This document shows positions 53,638-63,567 of a stretch of DNA of 64,000 nt, in pieces. The stretch's first letter is position 1, and every line of letters starts with the position of its first letter. Source of the DNA: JACCTU01 sp963798985 (GTDB taxonomy: Bacteria > Actinomycetota > Thermoleophilia > Gaiellales > Gaiellaceae); the NCBI GenBank assembly GCA_963798985.1, contig CAWCVL010000007.1, positions 620,001 to 684,000 on the forward strand, read 5' to 3'. The notes under the pieces are model-generated. The model was not told where the DNA came from, did not search any database, and saw only the letters and a list, made by a program, of their open reading frames with translations. The position numbers and the translations under genes are program-made.

Positions 53638-54696
53638 CTAGTCGCTCTGGGAGGGTCGGGTCCCGAGCGTGGCCGTCACTGTCTGGGTCTCACCGTCGCG
53701 AACGATGGTGAGCTCGAGCTCGTCACCGGGCTTGTGCCCGGCGACCGCGCGGCGGACGTCGTCGGCCGACGCTGCTTCGCCGTCGACCTCGGTGATCACG
53801 TCGCCCTGCTGCAGGCCGGCCTTGTCTGCGGGACTGCCGTCCGTGACCGCGGCGACCTGCGCTCCGTTGTCGGCCTCCGCGAGCTGGACGCCGAGGAAGG
53901 GCCGCTCGATCGGCGTGCCCGCGATCAGCGAGTCCGCGACTTCCTTCGCCGTCTCGATCGGGACCGCGTAGCCGATGCCTTCGTTGCCACCGGACGAGGA
54001 TGCGATCTGCGAGTTGATGCCGATGACGCGGCCCTGGCCGTCGAGCAGCGGACCACCGCTGTTGCCGGGGTTGATCGCGGCGTCGGTCTGGATCGCGCCG
54101 TCGATCGTGAACCCGTCGGGTGCCGTCAGCTCGCGGTGCAGTGCGCTGACGATGCCGCTCGTGACCGTGCCTTCGAGCCCGAACGGGCTGCCGATCGCGA
54201 CCACGAGGTCGCCGATCTCCATCGACTCGGACGCACCGAGCTCCAGGGGCGTGACGCCGCTCGGGACGCTCTCGAGCTCGAGCACCGCGACGTCGGAAGA
54301 CGCGTCGGCGCCGACGACCCTCGCATCGATCTCGTCGCCGTCGGGGAACCGGACGGTGACACTCTGGGCGTTGTCGACGACGTGCTGGTTCGTGAGGATG
54401 TGACCCTCGTCGTCGATGAGGAAGCCGCTGCCGGTCGCACCACCGCCGCCCTGGCCGAACGGTCCCTGCGCCTGGGAGTTGGTCGTGACGAGGACGACCC
54501 CGTCCTTCGCACGCTCGTAGATCTCGTTGACCGACAGCTGCGCGCCGTCGGCGACGGACCGTGTCGGTGCCGTCTGCACGACAGTCGCGTTCGCGCCGTC
54601 GTCATCGGTCGCCTCCCAGATCCCGATCCCCGCGCCGGCGCCGATGGCGGAGGCCGCGACGATCGCGAGAAAGAAGACGAGAAATTTTCGGAACAT
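53638..54696 (-). CDS. HtrA/DegP-like serine protease with PDZ domain
   Basis: A 352-residue envelope protease/chaperone. One N-terminal transmembrane anchor (about 4-28), a linker, then the trypsin-like domain with the His in LTNQHVVDN, the Asp in ASSDVAVLELE and the Ser in NPGNSGGPLLDGQ. A C-terminal PDZ domain (about 250-345: VQLAEADNG, SPADKAGLQQGDVI). Divergent from an MprAB-like two-component system, as expected for an envelope-stress module (MprA controls pepD in mycobacteria). Confidence 0.95.
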   Translation of the reverse strand: MFRKFLVFFLAIVAASAIGAGAGIGIWEATDDDGANATVVQTAPTRSVADGAQLSVNEIYERAKDGVVLVTTNSQAQGPFGQGGGGATGSGFLIDDEGHILTNQHVVDNAQSVTVRFPDGDEIDARVVGADASSDVAVLELESVPSGVTPLELGASESMEIGDLVVAIGSPFGLEGTVTSGIVSALHRELTAPDGFTIDGAIQTDAAINPGNSGGPLLDGQGRVIGINSQIASSSGGNEGIGYAVPIETAKEVADSLIAGTPIERPFLGVQLAEADNGAQVAAVTDGSPADKAGLQQGDVITEVDGEAASADDVRRAVAGHKPGDELELTIVRDGETQTVTATLGTRPSQSD

Positions 54697-54740
54697 CGAT
54701 CCTCCTGGTCAGTGTGACGGTTCCATGGAAGCGGCTCGCC

Positions 54741-54789
54741 CTGAGATCGGGCTGAGAGGCTTGTTGAGGCGGCGTTAAGCGCTTCTCAG
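54741..54789. promoter_or_regulatory. Direct repeats in the htrA/response-regulator intergenic region
   Basis: CTGAGA at 54741-54746 and 54752-54757 are spaced exactly 11 bp, the pitch used by OmpR-family regulators. On the opposite strand TTCTCAG recurs at 54783-54789. The same 11-mer GCGCTTCTCAG appears here (54779-54789) and again at 56817-56827. Candidate autoregulatory sites for the adjacent two-component system. Confidence 0.5.
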
Positions 54790-54823
54790 CGGCCACACAG
54801 GTTTCGCAGGAACACTTGCGTGG

Positions 54824-55495
54824 ATGCGCGTTCTCGTGGTCGACGACGAGCCGGCCGTCCGCACGGCGCTCGAGCGGGCCCTCCTGTTGGAGGGCTACGA
54901 CGTCGAGCTCGCCGCCGACGGTGCCGAGGCGCTGCACCGCCTCTCGCTCCACACTCCTGACGCGGTGGTGCTGGACGTGCTGATGCCGAACGTCGACGGG
55001 CTCGAGGTCTGCCGCCGGCTGCGCGCGGCCGACGACCACACCCCCGTGCTGATGCTGACCGCACGCGACTCCGTAGGTGATCGCGTGGCCGGGCTCGACG
55101 CCGGCGCGGACGACTACTTGGTGAAGCCGTTCGCGCTCGAGGAGCTGCATGCGCGGCTTCGCGCGCTCCTCCGCCGGGCGGCCGGCACGGACACCGACGT
55201 CCTCCGCTTCGCCGACATCACGCTCGACATGGGCACACGCGAGGTACGCCGAGGCGAGCGCCGGATCGAGCTGACCCGGACCGAGTTCCTCCTGCTCGAG
55301 CTGTTCCTTCGCAACGCACGCCAGGTACTGACCCGCTCGGTCATCTTCGACCGAGTCTGGGACTACGACTTCGGGCCGCGCTCGAACGCACTCGAGGTCT
55401 ACGTCAGCTATCTCCGCCGCAAGCTGGAGGCCGGAGACGAGCCCCGCCTGATCCACACCGTGCGCGGCGTCGGTTACGTTCTCCGAGAGCCGTGA
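54824..55495 (+). CDS. OmpR-family response regulator, MprA-like
   Basis: A 223-residue transcription factor. Receiver domain: acidic pocket LVVDDEPAVRTAL, phosphoacceptor Asp51 in VVLDVLMPNVDG, and conserved Lys in YLVKPFALEEL. The C-terminal winged helix (about 125-220) ends in LIHTVRGVGYVLREP. The stop overlaps the kinase gene start (GTGA). Confidence 0.95.
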   Translation: MRVLVVDDEPAVRTALERALLLEGYDVELAADGAEALHRLSLHTPDAVVLDVLMPNVDGLEVCRRLRAADDHTPVLMLTARDSVGDRVAGLDAGADDYLVKPFALEELHARLRALLRRAAGTDTDVLRFADITLDMGTREVRRGERRIELTRTEFLLLELFLRNARQVLTRSVIFDRVWDYDFGPRSNALEVYVSYLRRKLEAGDEPRLIHTVRGVGYVLREP

Positions 55496-56805
55496 CCTTC
55501 CGCACACGCCTCGCCCTCGCTTCGGCCATCGCCGTGGCGGCGGCGATCGCCGTCGCCTCGCTCGTCTCCTACGGGCTCGTACGCGCGCAGCTCCGCAACT
55601 CGATCGACGACGCGCTTCGCGCACGGGCGCGGCACGTGCAGGTTCCGGCCGGCGGCTCGCTCGGCGACTTCGGCCTACCCGATCCGCTGCTCGGCGGCGC
55701 CGGCGGCTACGCGCAGCTCGTCACGGCGAGCGGCGGTGTCTTTCGCCGACCCGACGCGAAGATCCCGCTCCCCTCGGAAGGTGCGCGGCTGGTCGCTACG
55801 GGCACTCGCGACCCCTTCTTCGAAGACGCGACCGTCGCCGACACGCATGTCCGGATCCTCACCGTGCAGTACGCGCCCGGAATCGCGGTCCAGATCGCTC
55901 GGCCGCTCGACGAGGTCGACAAGACGCTGAACCGTCTCGCCAAGTTCCTCGCCGCCATCTCCGCGAGCGGGATCGCGCTGGCGGCGATCCTCGGCCTCCT
56001 CGTCTCGCGCACCGCCGTGGCGCCGGTCCGGCGGCTGACCGAGACCGCAGAGCACGTGACCGCGACGCGCGACCTCAGCCAGCGGATCGCCGCGCCCGGC
56101 AAGGACGAGCTCGGACGTCTCGCGGGCAGCTTCAACTCGATGCTCAGCGCGCTTGACGACTCGCTCCACTCCCAGACGCAGCTGATCGCCGACGCCTCGC
56201 ACGAGCTCCGGACGCCGCTCACCAGCCTGCGGACGAACGTCGAGGTCCTCCAGCGGGGAACGGAGCTGCCGGAGGACGAGCGCGCGAGGATCCTCGCCGA
56301 GGTCCGCTCCCAGGCGGAGGAGCTGACCGAGCTGCTCGGCGACCTCCTCGACCTCTCGCGAAGCGAGCACGTGCAGCCCGAGCCCGTGCAGCTCGACGAG
56401 GTGGTCGCGTCGGCAATCGACCGGACGCGCCGAAGCGCCAACGGGGTCGGCTTCACCACGAGCCTCGAGCCGACCACGATCAGCGGCGTCCCCAGCCGCC
56501 TCGAGCGCGCGGTCGCGAACCTGCTCGAGAACGCCGTCAAGTGGAGCCCCGACGGCGGCAAGGTCGACGTGGAGCTGGCGGACGGCGAGCTGCGGGTCCG
56601 TGACCACGGCCCCGGGATTGCCCCCGAGGACCTCGACCGCGTGTTCGACCGCTTCTACCGCGCGGCGGCCGCCCGCTCCGTCCCCGGCTCGGGGCTCGGC
56701 CTCGCGATCGTGCGCCAGGTCGTCCAGGAGCACGGCGGGTCGGTCAGCGCCGAGAACGCCCCGGACGGGGGCGCGCGCTTCCGCGTCCGCTTCTCACCTT
56801 CGTAG
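55492..56805 (+). CDS. Sensor histidine kinase, MprB-like
   Basis: A 437-residue membrane kinase partnering the response regulator. Two transmembrane segments (about 7-28 and 148-170) flank a ~115-residue extracytoplasmic sensor. HAMP follows (about 172-225), then the phosphoacceptor His237 in DASHELRTPLTSLR and the ATPase domain (NLLENAVKWSPDGG, DHGPGI, GSGLGLAIVRQV). Start GTG 55492. Divergence from htrA suggests envelope-stress sensing. Confidence 0.95.
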   Translation: MTFRTRLALASAIAVAAAIAVASLVSYGLVRAQLRNSIDDALRARARHVQVPAGGSLGDFGLPDPLLGGAGGYAQLVTASGGVFRRPDAKIPLPSEGARLVATGTRDPFFEDATVADTHVRILTVQYAPGIAVQIARPLDEVDKTLNRLAKFLAAISASGIALAAILGLLVSRTAVAPVRRLTETAEHVTATRDLSQRIAAPGKDELGRLAGSFNSMLSALDDSLHSQTQLIADASHELRTPLTSLRTNVEVLQRGTELPEDERARILAEVRSQAEELTELLGDLLDLSRSEHVQPEPVQLDEVVASAIDRTRRSANGVGFTTSLEPTTISGVPSRLERAVANLLENAVKWSPDGGKVDVELADGELRVRDHGPGIAPEDLDRVFDRFYRAAAARSVPGSGLGLAIVRQVVQEHGGSVSAENAPDGGARFRVRFSPS

Positions 56806-56810
56806 ATCGT

Positions 56811-56828
56811 CCTCAGGCGCTTCTCAGG
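56811..56828. promoter_or_regulatory. 11-bp-spaced direct repeat upstream of glyS
   Basis: CCTCAGG (56811-56817) and TCTCAGG (56822-56828), 11 bp apart, in the 125-bp gap between the kinase gene and glyS. Same motif type as at 54741-54789, so possibly bound by the same regulator. Confidence 0.4.
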
Positions 56829-56930
56829 AAACCGCGCTTGACTAGAAGCGTCTCACTCCTCCTGTGATGCGCCGAGAGGGCGGTCGGTCCGGCGGCCGCC
56901 CTCTCAGGCCGGAGCTAACGTTCGACCTCC

Positions 56931-58311
56931 GTGGCCGCCGCAGACACCGTGACGATGGACAAGATCGTCTCCCTGGCGCGCCGGCGCGGGTTCGTCTTCC
57001 CGAGCTCGGAGATCTACGGCGGCCTCGGGTCGGCCTACGACTACGGCCACTACGGCGTCCTGCTCAAGACGAACCTGCGCTCGCGCTGGCTCGAGTCGAT
57101 GGTGCAGGAGCGCGAGGACGTCGTCGCCCTCGACACCGCGATCATCCTCAACCCTCGGGTCTGGGAGGCGTCGGGGCACGTAGCCGGGTTCACCGACCCG
57201 CTCGTCGACTGCCGCACCTGCAAGCTTCGCTTCCGAGCCGACCAGCTGTCGGATCCCGAGCACGAGGAGGTCCGCTGCGGCAAGCGGCCCTCGAAGCGCC
57301 CCGGCGAGATCCCCGACTGCGACCTGACCGAGCCGCGGCAGTTCAACTTGATGTTCGAGACGACGATCGGCCCGGTGCAGGAGACGGGCGCGAAGGCCTA
57401 CCTGCGACCCGAAACGGCGCAGGGCATCTTCATCAACTTCAAGAACGTGGCGCAGCTCGCCCGGCGGAAGCCGCCGTTCGGGATCGCGAACGTCGGCGGC
57501 AAGTCCTTCCGCAACGAGATCACGCCGGGAAACTTCCTCTTCCGAGTGCTGCGAGTTCGAGCAGATGGAGATGGAGTACTTCGTCCCGCCGGCAGAGGCG
57601 GCCGAGTGGTACCGCTTCTGGATCGACGAGCGGGTCGCCTGGTACAAGCGGTACGGGCTTCGCGAGAACCACCTGCGCGTCCGCGAGCACACCGCCGAGG
57701 AGCTGTCGCACTACTCGAGCGCGACGAGCGACCTCGAGTACCTCTATCCGATCGGCTGGTCGGAGCTCGAGGGGATCGCCAACCGCGGCGACTTCGACCT
57801 CAAGCAGCACAGCGAGCACTCCGGCACGAAGCTCGAGTGGGTCGACGCCGGGACCGGCGAGCGTTTCGTCCCGCACGTGATCGAGCCCGCCGTGAGCATC
57901 GAGCGGATGTTCCTGGCGTTCCTGATCGACGCGTACGACGAAGAGGTCGTCGCAGAGCGAGAACGAACGGTGCTGCGCCTCCACCCCGCGCTCGCGCCGG
58001 TCAAGGCCGCAGTCCTGCCGTTGGTCGGCAAGAACTCCGACATGGTCGCGAAGGCGCGTTCGCTCTTCGACGAGCTGCGGATCGACGCGCAGGTCGAGTA
58101 CGACGACAGCGGCGCGATCGGCCGTCGCTACCGCCGGCAGGACGAGATCGGCACGCCGTTCGCGTTCACCGTGGACGAGCAGACGCTCGCGGACGACACG
58201 GTGACGATCCGTGACCGCGACTCGCTCGCTCAGGAGAGGATCGCGCTCGCGCAGGTGCGCGCGCACCTGACCGACGCGCTGCGGAAGCCATGGAGCTCGC
58301 CGAAGGCATGA
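56931..58311 (+). CDS. glyS: Glycine--tRNA ligase, single-chain type (frameshifted)
   Basis: Class IIa synthetase of the alpha-2 type, ~460 residues. First frame: IYGGLGSAYDYGHYGVLLK, then RPETAQGIFINFKNVAQL (motif 2 region). An extra T at about 57550 shifts the frame; it resumes with MEMEYFVPPAEAAEWYRFW and motif 3-like EPAVSIERMFLAFL, then the anticodon domain. GTG 56931 is chosen, with TAACGT 9 nt upstream; ATG 56955 is an alternative. The enzyme is essential, so the break is probably artefactual. Confidence 0.93.
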
Positions 58312-59339
58312 GCGCGCCCTGGAGCTATCCGCCGGCAGGGCGGTTCGAGGAGCACGTCGTCACGAGCGAGGCGCTGCGCGGCAACCCGCTCGGCGACCCC
58401 CACGAGCGTCCGCTCTGGGTCTACCTCCCGCCGGGCTACGACGACGACCCGAAGCGGCGCTACCCGTCGATCTACGTGATCCAGGGCTACACCGGCCAGC
58501 TCGACATGTGGCGCAACCGGCCGGCGTTCGGCGCGAAGACGTACCCGGAGCTCTGCGACGACGTGTTCGCGTCGGGCGAGGTGCCACCCGCGATCGTCGT
58601 CTGGGTCGACGCGTGGACGAAGCTCGGCGGCTCGCAGTTCATCGACTCGCCGGCGATCGGGAAGTACCACACCTACCTGTGCGACGAGCTCGTCCCGTGG
58701 GTCGACGAGCGCTACCGGACGATCGCCGACGCGCCGCACCGCGGGATCCAGGGCAAGTCGTCCGGCGGGTACGGAGCGATGGTCACCCCGATGCTCCGGC
58801 CGGATCTGTTCGGCGGTTTCGCGACGCACGCGGGCGACGCCCTCTTCGAGGGGTGCTACGCGAAAGACTTCCCGGAGACGGCGCGCCTGCTCCGCGACAA
58901 GTACGAAGGCTCGTACGAGCGCTTCTGGGAGGACTTCCTGTCACGGCCGCTCGTGACGAAGCCGGGCGACTTCGTCCTCGTGAACACCTGGGGCATGGCG
59001 GCTGCCTACTCGGCGGACGACGACGGGACCGTGCAGCTGCCGATCGACGACACCGGCAAGCTGATCCCGGAGGTCTGGGAGCGCTGGCTGCGCTGTGACC
59101 CGGTGCGGATGGTCGAGGGCCACGCCGAGGCGCTCCGGAGCATGCGCGCCGTCTACATCGACGCGGGCAAGAGCGACGAGTACTACCTCGACCTCGGCGC
59201 CGAGGCGTTCCGCCGTGAGCTCGAGCGGATCGGCGTCACGGACGTCTTCTTCGAGCTCTTCGAAGGCACCCACGGCGGGATCGTCTGGCGATACCCCATC
59301 GCCCTCAGATATCTGGCCGAGCGACTAGGCGCTTCGTAG
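58308..59339 (+). CDS. Alpha/beta-hydrolase esterase (esterase D/FrmB-like)
   Basis: A 343-residue serine hydrolase. The nucleophile is in GIQGKSSGGYGAMVTPML (GxSxG) and the His in FEGTHGGIVWRY. The N-terminal VYLPPGYDDDPKRRYPSIYV is typical of the family, which includes S-formylglutathione hydrolases and mycolyltransferase relatives. No signal peptide is seen, so it is probably cytoplasmic. The ATG overlaps the glyS stop (ATGA). The 3' end overlaps recO by 15 nt. Confidence 0.87.
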   Translation: MSAPWSYPPAGRFEEHVVTSEALRGNPLGDPHERPLWVYLPPGYDDDPKRRYPSIYVIQGYTGQLDMWRNRPAFGAKTYPELCDDVFASGEVPPAIVVWVDAWTKLGGSQFIDSPAIGKYHTYLCDELVPWVDERYRTIADAPHRGIQGKSSGGYGAMVTPMLRPDLFGGFATHAGDALFEGCYAKDFPETARLLRDKYEGSYERFWEDFLSRPLVTKPGDFVLVNTWGMAAAYSADDDGTVQLPIDDTGKLIPEVWERWLRCDPVRMVEGHAEALRSMRAVYIDAGKSDEYYLDLGAEAFRRELERIGVTDVFFELFEGTHGGIVWRYPIALRYLAERLGAS

Positions 59340-60071
59340 CGTCCGGAGGCGGAAGCCTCCGTGGAACTCGTACGACGAGGTGACGACCGCGAGCGCCTCG
59401 CGCGCGCCGCGGTCGGTGAGCCCGGCAGCCAAGGCGTCTGCGAGCGGTGTGCTGAGCAGCGTCTCGATCCCCGCACGGCCTGCGGGCGAGAGCGGGATCG
59501 CTCCCTCGCCGCACGTGTGGCAGACGGCGCCGCCGGCCTGCGGCGAGTAGCCGACGAGCTCGTCCGCGCGGCCGCAATTCGCGCAGCTCGTGAGGTGCGG
59601 CAGGTAGCCCGAGAGCCAGAGGAGCTTGAGCTGGAAGGAGAGCGCGAGCGGGTCGAGCGCCGGTCGGGCGGGCGTGCGCTCCGGGAGATCGTCCAGCAGG
59701 TCGAGGAACTTCGTCAGCGCCTCGAAGGCGCGCGGGTTCGCCTCCGGCTCACCGAAGAGGCGGAGCATCGCCTCGGCACCGACGAGCCCAACGCCCAGGC
59801 GATATCCGTCCTCGCGCACCTCGTGGTGAGAGGCCTTCAGCTGCGCGCCGGTCACCGTCTGAAGCTCGCCGCCGCCCTGGTGGAGCATCACCTCGACGTG
59901 TGAGAGCGGCTCGAGCCGGGCGCCGAAGCGCGACTTCGTCCGACGGATCCCCTTTGCGACCGCGCCGACCCGGCCGCGCTCGAGCGTGTACAGGTGCAGC
60001 ACCCGGTCGGCTTCGCCGAGCCGCAGCGAGCGGAGCACGACGGCTTCCGTCCGGTAGGTCCTTCCCGCCAT
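59325..60071 (-). CDS. recO: DNA repair protein RecO
   Basis: RecFOR-pathway mediator that helps load RecA. It has 248 residues: an N-terminal OB fold (RTEAVVLRSLRLGEADRVLH), a helical middle and a four-cysteine zinc site (CANCG, then CHTCGEG). TACACT lies 7 nt before the ATG. Convergent overlap with the esterase gene. Confidence 0.93.
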   Translation of the reverse strand: MAGRTYRTEAVVLRSLRLGEADRVLHLYTLERGRVGAVAKGIRRTKSRFGARLEPLSHVEVMLHQGGGELQTVTGAQLKASHHEVREDGYRLGVGLVGAEAMLRLFGEPEANPRAFEALTKFLDLLDDLPERTPARPALDPLALSFQLKLLWLSGYLPHLTSCANCGRADELVGYSPQAGGAVCHTCGEGAIPLSPAGRAGIETLLSTPLADALAAGLTDRGAREALAVVTSSYEFHGGFRLRTLRSA

Positions 60072-60120
60072 CCGTTCCAGTGTAGAAGCGGGGCCGGAGC
60101 CGTCTCCGGTCCCGGCCGTT

Positions 60121-60930
60121 CTAGAAGGGCTGGCACGAGGGGCAGTACCACGTGCCGCGGCCACCGACCCGCGTCTTCTCGATCGGCGTGCCACAACGGT
60201 CGCACGGTTCCCCGCCTCGGCCGTAGACCTTGAACTCGTGCTGCATCGAGCCACGACGGCCGTCAGGCTGCGCGTAGTCGCGCAGGGTGGCTCCTTGGCG
60301 CGCGATGCCTACTCGGAGAGCAGCTCGGATCGCCCGATGCACAGCGCGGACTTCGTCGTCGTCGAGCTCGCGCGCGGGCTTCAGCGGGTGGATCCGCGCT
60401 CGCCAGAGCGCTTCGTCGACGTAGATGTTCCCGAGCCCGGCAACCGTCCGCTGGTCGAGCAGAGCAGCCTTGATCGGCGCGCGTCGTCCGTCGAGCGCGG
60501 CCGCGAGCGCCCGAGGGCCGAAGCCGCGCTCCAACGGTTCTGCGCCGAGCTTGGCGTCCAGGTAGGAGTCGAGCTCCCCGGGCTCGAGGAGCAACCACGT
60601 TCCGAACCGCCGCACGTCGCGGTAGACGATCCGCGTGGCGTCGTCCAGCGTGATCAGGGCACGGGTGTGCGGCGTCTCGTCGCCCCGGAAGCTGCCGGTC
60701 ATGCGGAGGTGCACGACGAGCGTGCGGCCGGTGTCGAAGCGGAGGAGGAGGTACTTCCCGCGTCGCTCGACGGCGGCGACGCGCTCGCCTTGGAGCTCCG
60801 CGGCGACGAGCTCCGGGTCGAACGGGCGCGTGAGCCGTCCGTCGCGGATCTCGACGTGCTCGAGCGTCCTGCCCGTGAGGAGCGGCGCGAGGCTCGCCCG
60901 CACGGTCTCGACCTCGGGTAGCTCAGGCAA
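60121..60930 (-). CDS. mutM: Formamidopyrimidine-DNA glycosylase
   Basis: Base-excision repair glycosylase/AP lyase for 8-oxoguanine. It has 269 residues with the catalytic N terminus PELPEVETVRASL (Pro2), helix-two-turn-helix, and a C-terminal zinc finger (CDRCG, then CPSC). Start TTG 60930 is forced by the required Pro at position 2. It overlaps the pdp stop. Confidence 0.95.
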   Translation of the reverse strand: MPELPEVETVRASLAPLLTGRTLEHVEIRDGRLTRPFDPELVAAELQGERVAAVERRGKYLLLRFDTGRTLVVHLRMTGSFRGDETPHTRALITLDDATRIVYRDVRRFGTWLLLEPGELDSYLDAKLGAEPLERGFGPRALAAALDGRRAPIKAALLDQRTVAGLGNIYVDEALWRARIHPLKPARELDDDEVRAVHRAIRAALRVGIARQGATLRDYAQPDGRRGSMQHEFKVYGRGGEPCDRCGTPIEKTRVGGRGTWYCPSCQPF

Positions 60931-62222
60931 GGACGTCGAGCACGATCGGCCGCAGCTCGGGCGGTTCCGGGCCGACCTCGAGTGCGGCCAGCACTCCGTC
61001 GGCAGCTGTCTCGGCGGTTGCCTCGTCTCGCGCGTGGATCTCGGCGATCGGCTCGCCGCTCCTCACCTCGTCGCCCCGCTTGCGCAGACAGACGACACCG
61101 ACGGCATGGTCGATCGCGTCGTCCTTGCGTGCGCGCCCCGCGCCGAGCTCGAGCGCTGCGATCCCGACCGGGAGCGCGCGAAGGCTTCGAACGTAACCGC
61201 CCGCTGGTGCCTCGACGGTTCGGACGACCGCTGCGCGCGGAAGCACGTCGTCGCTCGGATCGCCACCCTGCGCTCGCACCCAGCGTTCGTAACGCTCGAG
61301 CGCCGACCCGTCGCGCACCGCTGCTTCCGCGCGGCCGCGCCCTTCTTCCTCGTCGACCCCGAGGTCGGAGAGGGCGAGCAGATGTGCGGACGCGGTGAGG
61401 ACCAGCTCGGTGAAGTCGTCGGGCCCCTCCCCTACGAGCGTCGCGCGCGCCTCCTTGATCTCGAGCGCGTTGCCGACCGCGCGACCGAGCGGCTGGTCCA
61501 TGTCCGTCAACAGGCAGATCACGCGCCGGCCCGCCCGTTCGCCGAGCTCGCGCATCGTCTTCGCGAGCGTCCGCGCCTCGTCGATCGTCTTCATGAACGC
61601 ACCGTCGCCGACCTTGACGTCGAGCACGATCGCGTCGGCGCCCGAGGCGATCTTCTTCGACATGATGCTCGCCGCGATCAGCTGGACGTTGTCGACGGTC
61701 GCGGTGACGTCGCGCAGCGCGTACAGCCGCTTGTCGGCGGGAACGAGGTCGCCGGTCTGACCGATGATCGCCAGGCCGACGTCCTTGACCTGCGCGACGA
61801 ACTCGTCCTCCGACAGCTCGACGCGGAAGCCCGGGATCGCTTCGAGCTTGTCGAGGGTGCCGCCGGTGTGACCGAGGCCGCGCCCGCTCAGCTTCCCGAA
61901 CGGGACGCCGCATGCGGCGACGATCGGCCCGACGGCGATCGTCGTCTTGTCCCCCACGCCGCCGGTCGAGTGCTTGTCGACGACGGTGCGACCGAGCGCG
62001 GCGTGCAGGTCGAGCGTGTCCCCGCTCCGCACCATGGCGTCGGTGAACGCGAACGTCTCAGCCGGCGTGAGCCCGCGGAAGAACACCGCCATGCAGAAGG
62101 CGGCCATTTGGTAGTCGGGCACCTCGTCGCGCGCGTAGCCGAGCACGAGCTCGGCGAGCTCGTCGGCGCTCGAGCTCGCCGCCGTCGCGCTTGCGCTGGA
62201 TCAGCTCGGCGGGACGAATCAC
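60923..62222 (-). CDS. pdp: Pyrimidine-nucleoside phosphorylase (frameshifted)
   Basis: Phosphorolysis of thymidine/uridine to base and (deoxy)ribose-1-phosphate. The N terminus IRPAELIQRKRDGGEL from GTG 62222 is in one frame. After a break near 62170 the main body continues: VLGYARDEVPDYQMAAFCMA, DKHSTGGVGDKTTIAV, ASGADAIVLDVKVGDGAFM. About 432 residues. GTG 62222 overlaps the deoB stop; DeoB uses its sugar-phosphate product. Confidence 0.92.
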
Positions 62223-63397
62223 TCGTCGTAGATCGAGCGGCCCGGGATCCCTCGCCGCGGCGACTTCCCGCCGAGCCACGTGTTCACGGTCGCGCCGACG
62301 TCGGCGAACTCACCCTCCTCGTGCACGTGCCCGTTCGCGTTTCGTCCCTCGGCGTACGCGAGGAGCAGCGCGTGCTCGCGCGTGTGGTCGGTGCTCGGGG
62401 TCGTCGGGTCGCAGCCGTGGTCCGAGGTGAGCACGAGCAGGTCGCCCGGATGCAGCGCGTCGAGGATGTCCGTCAGCCGGCGGTCGAAGTCCTGCAGGCA
62501 GCGGTGGAAGTTGACCGGGTCGTTGCGGTGTCCCCACAGCTGATCCGTTTCGACGAGGTTCACGAAGACGAGCGTCCCGTCGTCGGATTCCTGGAGCAGG
62601 CGAATCGTCTCGTTGATCCCCTCGATGTTCGACTTCGTCGGGTGCGATTCGTCGATGCCGACGCCCGCGAAGATGTCGCCGATCTTGCCGACGCCGTGCA
62701 CCTTGACCCCGGCGTCCTGCAGCAGCGTCAGGTAATTCGGCGTGCGCGGCTTGACCGAGAAGTCGTGACGGTTCGGCGTGCGCGTGTAGTTCCCCGGCTC
62801 GCCGGCGAACGGGCGCGCGATCACGCGACCGACCTCGTGCTTGCCCGTGAGGATCTCGCGCGCCGACCTGCACGCGTCGTAGAGCTCCTCGAGCGGGATC
62901 GTCTCCTCGTGCGCCGCGATCTGAAAGACGGAGTCCGCCGACGTGTAGACGATCCACTTGCCCGTTCGCTGGTGCTCCTCGCCGAGCTCCTGGATGATCT
63001 CGGTCCCGGAGGCGGCCTTGTTGCCGAGTACGCCGCGGCCCGTCTTGTGCATGAACGGGTCGATCACGTCGTGCGGGAAGCCTTGCGGGTAGGTCGGGAA
63101 CGGCTTGGCGGTGACGATGCCCATCATCTCCCAGTGGCCCGTGGTCGTGTCCTTGCCCTTCGAGCGCTCGAGGAGCCGGCCGGCGATCGCCGGCGCACCG
63201 GCCTGCGGCGGGCAGCCCTCGAGCGGCTCGACGTTCCCGAGCCCGAGCGCCTCCAGACTCGGCAGGTCGAGCCCGCCGACCGCCCGCGAGACGTTTCCGA
63301 GCGTGTCGGCGATCGGGTCGTCCTTGCCGTACTCGTCAGCATCGGGAAGGGCGCCAACCCCGACCGCATCCAGCACGATGACGCACGCGCGGGGCAT
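62219..63397 (-). CDS. deoB: Phosphopentomutase
   Basis: Interconverts (deoxy)ribose-1- and 5-phosphates; alkaline-phosphatase superfamily with two metals. It has 392 residues. Metal motifs: VIVLDAVGVGALPDADEYG near the N terminus, then GIDESHPTKSN and LTSDHGCDPTTPSTDHTREH. TAGAAT ends 6 nt before the ATG. First gene of deoB-pdp-mutM. Confidence 0.95.
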   Translation of the reverse strand: MPRACVIVLDAVGVGALPDADEYGKDDPIADTLGNVSRAVGGLDLPSLEALGLGNVEPLEGCPPQAGAPAIAGRLLERSKGKDTTTGHWEMMGIVTAKPFPTYPQGFPHDVIDPFMHKTGRGVLGNKAASGTEIIQELGEEHQRTGKWIVYTSADSVFQIAAHEETIPLEELYDACRSAREILTGKHEVGRVIARPFAGEPGNYTRTPNRHDFSVKPRTPNYLTLLQDAGVKVHGVGKIGDIFAGVGIDESHPTKSNIEGINETIRLLQESDDGTLVFVNLVETDQLWGHRNDPVNFHRCLQDFDRRLTDILDALHPGDLLVLTSDHGCDPTTPSTDHTREHALLLAYAEGRNANGHVHEEGEFADVGATVNTWLGGKSPRRGIPGRSIYDE

Positions 63398-63402
63398 CGG
63401 GC

Positions 63403-63409
63403 TATTCTA
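63403..63409. promoter_or_regulatory. Shared bidirectional -10 element (TATTCTA)
   Basis: TATTCTA reads TATTCT toward the 49-residue gene (9 nt before ATG 63418) and TAGAAT toward deoB (6 nt before ATG 63397). The starts are 20 nt apart. Confidence 0.5.
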
Positions 63410-63417
63410 GGCGGCGC

Positions 63418-63567
63418 ATGGACACCGTTCTCGGGATCATCGGGATCATCGTCTTCGCGGCCTGCGTGATCGGGCTCGCGGCCGCGGTGACCTGGGTCGT
63501 CGTCAAGGTCTCGCCGGCCGAGAAGCCGGACAAGGCCAAGCCGGCCGAGTCCGGCGACGCCGCCTAA
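63418..63567 (+). CDS. Small single-pass membrane protein
   Basis: A 49-residue protein: one transmembrane helix (about residues 4-28, GIIGIIVFAACVIGLAAAV) and a Lys/Pro/Ala-rich tail. Its stop overlaps the ald stop on the other strand. The upstream -10 element supports expression. No family recognised. Confidence 0.6.
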   Translation: MDTVLGIIGIIVFAACVIGLAAAVTWVVVKVSPAEKPDKAKPAESGDAA

